DNA of 9,383 nt from CAYGDT01 sp964348745 (lineage in GTDB: Bacteria > Patescibacteriota > Gracilibacteria > Peribacterales > Peribacteraceae), in NCBI GenBank assembly GCA_964348745.1, contig CAYGDT010000058.1:1-9383 (forward strand), in the 5' to 3' direction. A program made the position numbers and the translations under genes. Below are positions 5,775 to 9,383 of this stretch, in pieces; the stretch's first letter is position 1, and each line of letters starts with the position of its first letter. The notes beneath the pieces are model-generated. The model was given only the letters and a program-made list of their open reading frames with translations. It had not been told where the DNA came from and did no database searches.

Positions 5775-6188
5775 ATGCAAGGAAGACTCATGGTAATAAT
5801 GGCTTTTACGGTGAACATCCTCTTGGGAAATATCTGCATGATGCCCATGTCTATTGCCATGGCTGCCGATATGCCGATGCATCACGACGAGGCAATGGAA
5901 ACGGTCATGGCGCCGATGAATCTGATGTCCTCAGTTCGCTGCGATCATTGTCTGGATCTGGCAAAGGAGCATCCTGCTCCGATGGATAGGGAATGTGCGG
6001 GAAATTGCCTTTCTCAAGCAAATGATATAGGAGCAGCAGTGGTTCAAAACTCTGCACCATCTCTTTTTCTTGCGACACTACCCTTCTTTATTACAGAGAC
6101 ACGCGGAGAGGTAGTGCAAAGTTTTGTGGAAGCGAACGCTCCTCCTCCAAGAGCGAATCCCACTCGAACAATTGTATTGCTGCAGTGA
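5775..6188 (+). CDS. Met/His/Cys-rich secreted protein, putative copper-binding
   Basis: A 137-residue protein with an N-terminal hydrophobic signal or anchor segment (about 5-28; possible cleavage near AMA at 28-30). Ten methionines lie between 22 and 51, with MPMHHDEAM at 33-41, followed by CDHC (56-59) and CAGNC (74-78). Met-rich and Cys/His motifs of this sort are usual soft-metal, mainly Cu(I), ligands in extracytoplasmic proteins. The C-terminal half is plain, ending in a proline-rich tail (NAPPPRANP) reminiscent of small exported copper-locus proteins such as DUF2946, but that match is not secure. It is the first gene of the copper cluster and has the best promoter of the window directly in front. 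The start is supported by the -10 spacing. Confidence 0.7.
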   Translation: MQGRLMVIMAFTVNILLGNICMMPMSIAMAADMPMHHDEAMETVMAPMNLMSSVRCDHCLDLAKEHPAPMDRECAGNCLSQANDIGAAVVQNSAPSLFLATLPFFITETRGEVVQSFVEANAPPPRANPTRTIVLLQ

Positions 6189-6205
6189 AGTGGTTAAGCG
6201 ATCAC

Positions 6206-6228
6206 AGGGTCTGCCGTATTCTCGGCGG
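6206..6228 (+). other. Small GC hairpin between the first two copper genes
   Basis: CTGCCG (6211-6216) can pair with CGGCGG (6223-6228) around TATTCT with one T-G wobble, followed by ATATTTTGTATCTTTT. It resembles a weak terminator or attenuator between the Met-rich gene and the fusion gene. The stem is short, so support is low. Confidence 0.25.
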
Positions 6229-6254
6229 ATATTTTGTATCTTTTCTCTACTCCT

Positions 6255-7613
6255 ATGACTGAATCAAAAAAATGTCAGGCCACACTCAGCATTGCCGGAA
6301 TGACGTGTGCCAGTTGTGAGCTCTTACTAGAGCGAAAACTCAAGGCGGTGCCGGGGATCCTTCACGTTGATGTACATCATAAGACGGGCATTGCTCATAT
6401 CACGGCGGATGCCAATCATCTGCCCAGCGAGGAAAGTATTGCGTCCGTCGTCCGCAAAGCAGGATATAGTCTCACTAAAGAGGGAGCACCGACTGTTTCC
6501 TCCGTTGATCCCGATAAAAGAAAGTGGATGGAGATCGGCGGTTCACTCCTCATCATTTTCGCACTCTACAAGCTCCTTCAAGCCTTCGATCTCGTCTCAC
6601 TCGCTCCGTCGACCTCAGGTGCTCTGTCCTTCGGTGGCATCTTTGCTATCGGTCTTGTTGCCGGGACAAGTAGCTGCCTCGCTGTGACGGGTGGGCTTCT
6701 CCTCGCGCTCGCTGCGAAGCACAACGAAATGCATAAGGCGGAAACGCCATGGCAGAAGTTCAAGCCGCTCCTGCACTTCAATACCGGTCGACTCGTGTCG
6801 TACTTCGTCCTTGGCGGCCTTGTAGGCTTGCTTGGACAGTCGATTACGCTCTCCACAAAAATGTCCGGCTACATGAGCATTGTCGTGGCATTCATCATGC
6901 TCTACCTTGCACTCACCATTCTTGAAATCATTCCGAAAGGCAGTTTCCCGGTTCGTCCACCAAAGAAACTCTCGCATTGGATCGCAAACCTCTCCGAGAG
7001 CGACCATCCGGGAGCGCCCTTTGCGCTTGGTGCATTCACCTTCTTCCTGCCATGCGGCTTTACGCAGTCTCTTCAGCTTGCCGCACTTGCATCGGGAAGT
7101 TTCATGACGGGGGCACTCACGATGTTCATCTTTTCTCTCGGCACGTTGCCTGCCTTGCTTGGTATCAGCGCAATCTCTTCGACGGCGACGGGTACTTTTT
7201 CACGCGTGTTTCTGCGTTTCTCCGGAGCACTTGTGCTGCTGCTTGCGCTCTTCAATCTCCAGAGTGGATTCGCACTCACTGGGTTCGATCTTTCCACGGT
7301 CTTTGCGAGTGGCAACCGTCAAGCGGATTCCGCACCGTCCATGCAAGGAAGTGTGCAAGAAGTTTCCATGGCAGTGACGCGCAACGGCTACGAACCAAGT
7401 AATCTCACGATCAAAGCGGGCGTTCCCGTTCGCTGGAAGATCGATGGCACGGGTGCTGCGGGTTGCACGAGTGTGATGACAATTCCCAATTTGGAAATTG
7501 TGAAACCACTAAAAGCTGGTGAAAACATCATTGAATTCACCGCCACACAAAAAGGCCAACTCGCATTCATGTGTTCGATGGGCATGGTACGTGGTTCTTT
7601 TACTGTTCTCTAG
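6255..7613 (+). CDS. HMA - UreH/DsbD-like membrane domain - cupredoxin fusion protein, copper handling
   Basis: A 452-residue three-part protein. Residues 8-75 are a heavy-metal-associated domain with GMTCASC at 15-21, binding Cu(I) through C18 and C21. Residues about 92-345 form six or seven membrane spans of the UreH/DsbD-like (sulphite exporter TauE/SafE-related) type, with the hallmark segments GTSSCLAVTGGLL (C141) and FFLPCGFTQS (C267). Residues about 368-452 are a cupredoxin-like domain (NGYEPSNLTIKAGVPVRWKI) with candidate ligands C404 (AGCTSV), C440, M442 and M444 (MCSMGM). The arrangement suggests metal or electron transfer from a cytoplasmic HMA domain through the membrane to an outside cupredoxin; direction and cargo are inferred. 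The start is ATG 6255; an in-frame TTG at 6234 is rejected. The same architecture occurs in other bacteria but without an assigned mechanism I can cite. Confidence 0.88.
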   Translation: MTESKKCQATLSIAGMTCASCELLLERKLKAVPGILHVDVHHKTGIAHITADANHLPSEESIASVVRKAGYSLTKEGAPTVSSVDPDKRKWMEIGGSLLIIFALYKLLQAFDLVSLAPSTSGALSFGGIFAIGLVAGTSSCLAVTGGLLLALAAKHNEMHKAETPWQKFKPLLHFNTGRLVSYFVLGGLVGLLGQSITLSTKMSGYMSIVVAFIMLYLALTILEIIPKGSFPVRPPKKLSHWIANLSESDHPGAPFALGAFTFFLPCGFTQSLQLAALASGSFMTGALTMFIFSLGTLPALLGISAISSTATGTFSRVFLRFSGALVLLLALFNLQSGFALTGFDLSTVFASGNRQADSAPSMQGSVQEVSMAVTRNGYEPSNLTIKAGVPVRWKIDGTGAAGCTSVMTIPNLEIVKPLKAGENIIEFTATQKGQLAFMCSMGMVRGSFTVL

Positions 7614-7631
7614 TTCTTTTCTCCTTTGTCT

Positions 7632-7802
7632 ATGAACGCTCTACACTGGGAAGATGTTCCCGCCAATACTTCGCAAAAGTTACAGCATAGCTCCGCCTCT
7701 CATAATCAACCTCTGGTGAGCCAGTCGAATCCATGGTTTGGAGTGGCGATGGGACTGATCGGCATCATTGCGGGCTTCGTCCTTGCAAATGTACTCCACT
7801 AA
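7632..7802 (+). CDS. Small single-span membrane protein, 56 residues
   Basis: ATG at 7632 opens 56 codons ending in TAA. The N-terminal half is polar with several His and Gln residues (LHWEDV, QKLQHSSASHNQ), and the C-terminal half is one membrane span (WFGVAMGLIGIIAGFVLANV) ending LH. It lies between the fusion protein (gap 18 bases) and the CuA-type lipoprotein (gap 14 bases) on the same strand, so it is probably cotranscribed and may be a small subunit or adaptor for one of them. The start has the usual pyrimidine-rich context (CTCCTTTGTCT). No family is recognised. Confidence 0.7.
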   Translation: MNALHWEDVPANTSQKLQHSSASHNQPLVSQSNPWFGVAMGLIGIIAGFVLANVLH

Positions 7803-7816
7803 TTTCCCTATCTTTT

Positions 7817-8215
7817 ATGAAACACTTCTTTCTAATTTTACCACTACTCGTCTTGGCACTGACAGCCTGTGCTCCCACTGCTTCGCAGCAGCAGAGCACC
7901 GCTCCGACTCCCATACCCGTTTCAGAGTCTGCATCACACGGCAGGATAATCCCCGTCACCGCAGAACTTTGGAAGTTCACGCCAAATGTCATTCAAGTAA
8001 GGAAAGGCGAAGTCGTGACGCTCCAAGTGACAGGTGTCAGTGGAACCCATGGTTTTTCGGTTCCCGATCTTGGCATCAATGAGACAATATTTATGGGAAA
8101 GACGACAGACATTGCTCTTCCGACTGGACGTACCGGAATATACAACTTTGCTTGCAGCATCGAGTGCGGATCAGGTCATTTAGCTATGAATGGACAGATT
8201 GTAATTACAGATTGA
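7817..8215 (+). CDS. Lipoprotein with a CuA-type cupredoxin domain (COX2-like)
   Basis: A 132-residue exported lipoprotein: lipobox LTAC with C18, then a Ser/Thr/Pro/Gln-rich linker to about 42, then a cupredoxin fold. The end of the domain reads CSIECGSGHLAM (113-124), which matches the CuA pattern CxxxCxxxHxxM of cytochrome oxidase subunit II, and the first ligand His is supplied by H78 in THGFSVPDLGI, the same sequence context as COX2. C113, C117, H121, M124 and H78 would hold a two-copper centre. In COX2 the usual order is CSExC; here the Glu is one place later, but that position binds through its backbone. No oxidase, haem-binding or transmembrane subunit lies nearby, so it is a stand-alone CuA-like protein. 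The start is set at the ATG giving the signal peptide. Confidence 0.88.
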   Translation: MKHFFLILPLLVLALTACAPTASQQQSTAPTPIPVSESASHGRIIPVTAELWKFTPNVIQVRKGEVVTLQVTGVSGTHGFSVPDLGINETIFMGKTTDIALPTGRTGIYNFACSIECGSGHLAMNGQIVITD

Positions 8216-8220
8216 TATGC

Positions 8221-8249
8221 TTGCATTCGATCTTAGGCGGGGGTAGATT
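8221..8249 (+). promoter_or_regulatory. Candidate csoR promoter
   Basis: TTGCAT at 8221-8226 and TAGATT at 8244-8249 are spaced 17 bases, the same pattern as TTGCTG-N17-TAGACT at 2585. The -10 lies inside the palindrome described in the next entry. It starts 6 bases after the stop of the CuA-type gene, so csoR could be transcribed both from here and by read-through. Confidence 0.45.
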
Positions 8250-8267
8250 ACCCCTACCCCCTACCCC
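8239..8267. promoter_or_regulatory. Putative CsoR operator with four half-sites
   Basis: GGGGGTA (8239-8245), TACCCC (8249-8254), TACCCCC (8255-8261) and TACCCC (8262-8267) follow one another. The first two form an inverted repeat, GGGGTA-GAT-TACCCC. Known CsoR operators are G/C-tract palindromes with TACCC and GGGTA ends, so this fits the family, with the G-tract first. It sits 8-36 bases before the csoR ATG and covers the candidate -10, as expected for autorepression released by Cu(I). Confidence 0.6.
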
Positions 8268-8275
8268 TTCCCACC

Positions 8276-8542
8276 ATGCAACAGGATGCAAAGAAAAAAA
8301 CACTCCATGCTCTCAAGCGCTTGGATGGACTCAGTGCAAAGCTACATACGATGGTCGAAGCGGATGCCTACTGCCCACAAGTTCTCGAAATCGCCCTCGC
8401 GATGCAGGGGCAACTGAAATACATCCAAGGAACGGTTCTCGAGAGCCATCTTCAGACGTGTGCGAGCAAGAAACTCGCTTCAAAAGAAAAGAATGCCTTT
8501 ATTGCCGAACTTATTAAGATCATCGGTCTTTCTACTCGTTAA
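8276..8542 (+). CDS. csoR: CsoR-family copper-sensing repressor
   Basis: An 88-residue all-helical regulator of the CsoR/RcnR (DUF156) family. The Cu(I) ligand set C-H-C is present as C33 (DAYCPQVL), H58 and C62 (ESHLQTC), the pattern of true copper-sensing CsoR and not the nickel/cobalt RcnR set. The typical N-terminal helix with LKRLDGL and the basic surface are present. CsoR tetramers bind G/C-tract operators and leave DNA when copper is bound; the array just upstream is the obvious target. The copZ-like gene follows after 10 bases and the copA-like gene after that, so it probably heads a csoR-copZ-copA unit. There is no Shine-Dalgarno sequence. Confidence 0.93.
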   Translation: MQQDAKKKTLHALKRLDGLSAKLHTMVEADAYCPQVLEIALAMQGQLKYIQGTVLESHLQTCASKKLASKEKNAFIAELIKIIGLSTR

Positions 8543-8552
8543 CCTTTTTCTC

Positions 8553-8774
8553 ATGCAAACCACTGTTTCCATCCCCGGCATCCACTGCGCTTCCTGCGCG
8601 GCTCTTATCAAAGATGTAAGCAGCGAATTTTCTGCTATCAAAAACACCGAGGTCGATATTGATACGAAGATGGTCACACTCGACCACGATGAAAGTTTAG
8701 ACATACAGAAATGGACAGAAGAAATCGAGTCACTCGATCCGAAGTACAAAATTCACCACGTCGGCTTAAGCTGA
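8553..8774 (+). CDS. copZ: CopZ-like HMA copper chaperone
   Basis: A 73-residue single HMA domain, with the metal site GIHCASC at residues 9-15 (C12, C15) and the usual ferredoxin-like alternation of strands and helices. It would carry Cu(I) in the cytoplasm to CopA or CsoR. The ATG chosen at 8553 gives the normal family length; the frame is open further back into csoR, but that part is unrelated. The C-terminus HHVGLS and the TGA stop lie inside the palindrome at 8755-8780. The chaperone's usual last strand is present, so the palindrome may have replaced only the final residues. The site has Ile-His where Met-Thr is more usual. Confidence 0.85.
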   Translation: MQTTVSIPGIHCASCAALIKDVSSEFSAIKNTEVDIDTKMVTLDHDESLDIQKWTEEIESLDPKYKIHHVGLS

Positions 8775-8780
8775 CGTGGT
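8755..8780. repeat. Palindrome, CCACGTCrG-type, copy 2, overlapping the copZ stop
   Basis: ACCACGTCGGCTT (8755-8767) pairs with AAGCTGACGTGGT (8768-8780), with one G-T wobble, around TTAA. The outer part CCACGTCrG..CTGACGTGG equals the palindrome at 203-229 apart from its centre. The copZ stop codon TGA (8772-8774) is inside it. No T-run follows, so termination is not expected; the copA-like gene starts 12 bases later. Confidence 0.75.
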
Positions 8781-8792
8781 TCACCCCACCAC

Positions 8793-9383
8793 ATGAGTAC
8801 CCAATGTGATCTCACTATCACCGGCATGCATTGCGCCAGTTGCAGCGCACTCATTACCCGCAAGCTCAAGAAAACGCCGGGAGTGGAAGAAGCGAACGTG
8901 AACTACGCTGCCAATAAGGCGCGGGTACGTTATGATCCCGCCCAAATTACCGCAGAAGGACTCATTGCTGCTGTAAAATCAGCAGGCTATGGGGCTGAAA
9001 TGCGTCACGAGCATGGCCATCATGGTGTGGAGATGGATCGGAAAAGGCGCGAAGCGGAGATTGCCGACTATCGTAACAAATTCTTCATCGGACTCATCCT
9101 GAGTCTTCCGATGCTGTACTTCATGCTCGGCACCTTTCTGCCCGCACTTCCTTTCATGGAGGTTCTTATGCCATACGCGGGCATTGCATCCTTGATTCTT
9201 TCGACTCCAGTGCAGTTCTGGCTTGGAGCCGGCTTTTACAGAGGCTTCTGGTCGAGCTTGAGGATGGCGACCTTCAGCATGGACAGCCTGATCGTCATCG
9301 GTACCACGACTGCGTATGCCTACAGTCTTTTTAACTTTATCTCGCACTTCATCACAGAAGGAACGATATTCGGTGACATGCAT
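8793..9383 (+). CDS. copA: CopA-type copper-exporting P1B-ATPase, N-terminal part (runs off the window)
   Basis: The first 197 residues of a P1B-type ATPase; the frame is open at the end of the window. Residues 5-70 are an HMA domain with GMHCASC at 11-17 (C14, C17). A His-rich linker follows (HEHGHH, 72-77). Then come the first membrane helices (FFIGLILSLPMLYFMLG, then a span to about 145), PVQFWLGAGFYRGFWSSLR, and the conserved MDSLIVIGTTTAYAYSLFN segment seen in Cu(I) exporters. The CPC metal site and DKTGT phosphorylation loop would lie beyond the window, so copper specificity rests on the HMA type and on csoR and copZ beside it. The ATG at 8793 follows a C-rich tract (CACCCCACCAC). Confidence 0.9.
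   Translation, partial: MSTQCDLTITGMHCASCSALITRKLKKTPGVEEANVNYAANKARVRYDPAQITAEGLIAAVKSAGYGAEMRHEHGHHGVEMDRKRREAEIADYRNKFFIGLILSLPMLYFMLGTFLPALPFMEVLMPYAGIASLILSTPVQFWLGAGFYRGFWSSLRMATFSMDSLIVIGTTTAYAYSLFNFISHFITEGTIFGDMH

Noticed and set aside
6234..6254. TTG start seven codons before the ATG of the fusion protein
   Set aside because: ATG at 6255 has the pyrimidine-rich context of the other genes and gives the normal short lead before the HMA domain.
7817..8215. Reading the CuA-type lipoprotein as subunit II of a real cytochrome oxidase
   Set aside because: It lacks the N-terminal membrane hairpin of COX2 and no other oxidase subunit lies in the window.
416..8774. Possible recoding of TGA as glycine (Gracilibacteria/SR1 code)
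   Set aside because: TGA ends the kinase, receiver 1, YceI-like, DedA-like, CuA-type and copZ genes at the expected family lengths.
8979..9383. Minus-strand open frame of 134 codons at the right edge
   Set aside because: It is opposite the clear P1B-ATPase reading frame and has no supporting features.

Overview
The window looks like part of a small-genome, ultra-small-cell bacterium, most plausibly from the Candidate Phyla Radiation (Patescibacteria, perhaps the Peribacteria/Peregrinibacteria side). This is inferred from style, since no rRNA or ribosomal protein gene is present. The style is base composition near 50% GC, compact gene strings, almost no Shine-Dalgarno sequences (starts follow pyrimidine-rich tracts), soluble histidine kinase plus stand-alone receivers, and many short membrane proteins. 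TGA ends several clear genes, so the code is standard (table 11) and not the TGA=Gly code of some Gracilibacteria.

Layout. (1) Positions 1-415: the probable N-terminal piece of a membrane protein leaving the window on the minus strand, then a palindrome and a gene-poor stretch. (2) 416-2555: a compact two-component operon with a soluble PAS histidine kinase carrying an N-terminal 28-residue coiled-coil repeat and two tandem single-domain response regulators, the last two genes overlapping in ATGA. (3) 2619-2884: two tiny single-span membrane proteins (26 and 53 residues). (4) 2998-4119: a secreted cysteine-rich protein, followed immediately by a 118-bp inverted-repeat element and then a strong terminator. 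(5) 4323-5674, minus strand: a YceI-family lipoprotein followed by a DedA/VTT-family membrane protein. (6) 5775-9383 and beyond, plus strand: a copper-handling cluster.

The copper cluster holds, in order, a Met/His/Cys-rich secreted protein, an HMA-membrane-cupredoxin fusion, a 56-residue membrane protein, a lipoprotein with a complete CuA-type ligand set, CsoR, a CopZ-like HMA chaperone, and the N-terminal part of a CopA-type P1B ATPase that runs off the end. A G/C-rich block of four CsoR-like half-sites lies over a candidate -10 element just upstream of csoR, so CsoR probably controls csoR-copZ-copA. A reasonable model is that CopZ and the HMA domains carry Cu(I) inside the cell, CopA exports it, and the fusion protein, Met-rich protein and CuA lipoprotein bind or pass it on outside the membrane.

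The least ordinary points are the CuA-motif lipoprotein with no oxidase beside it, the three-part fusion protein, the operator array over the csoR promoter, two families of palindromic repeats (one of which supplies the stop codon of copZ), and promoters whose -10 boxes lie only 5-7 bases from ATG, suggesting leaderless mRNAs.
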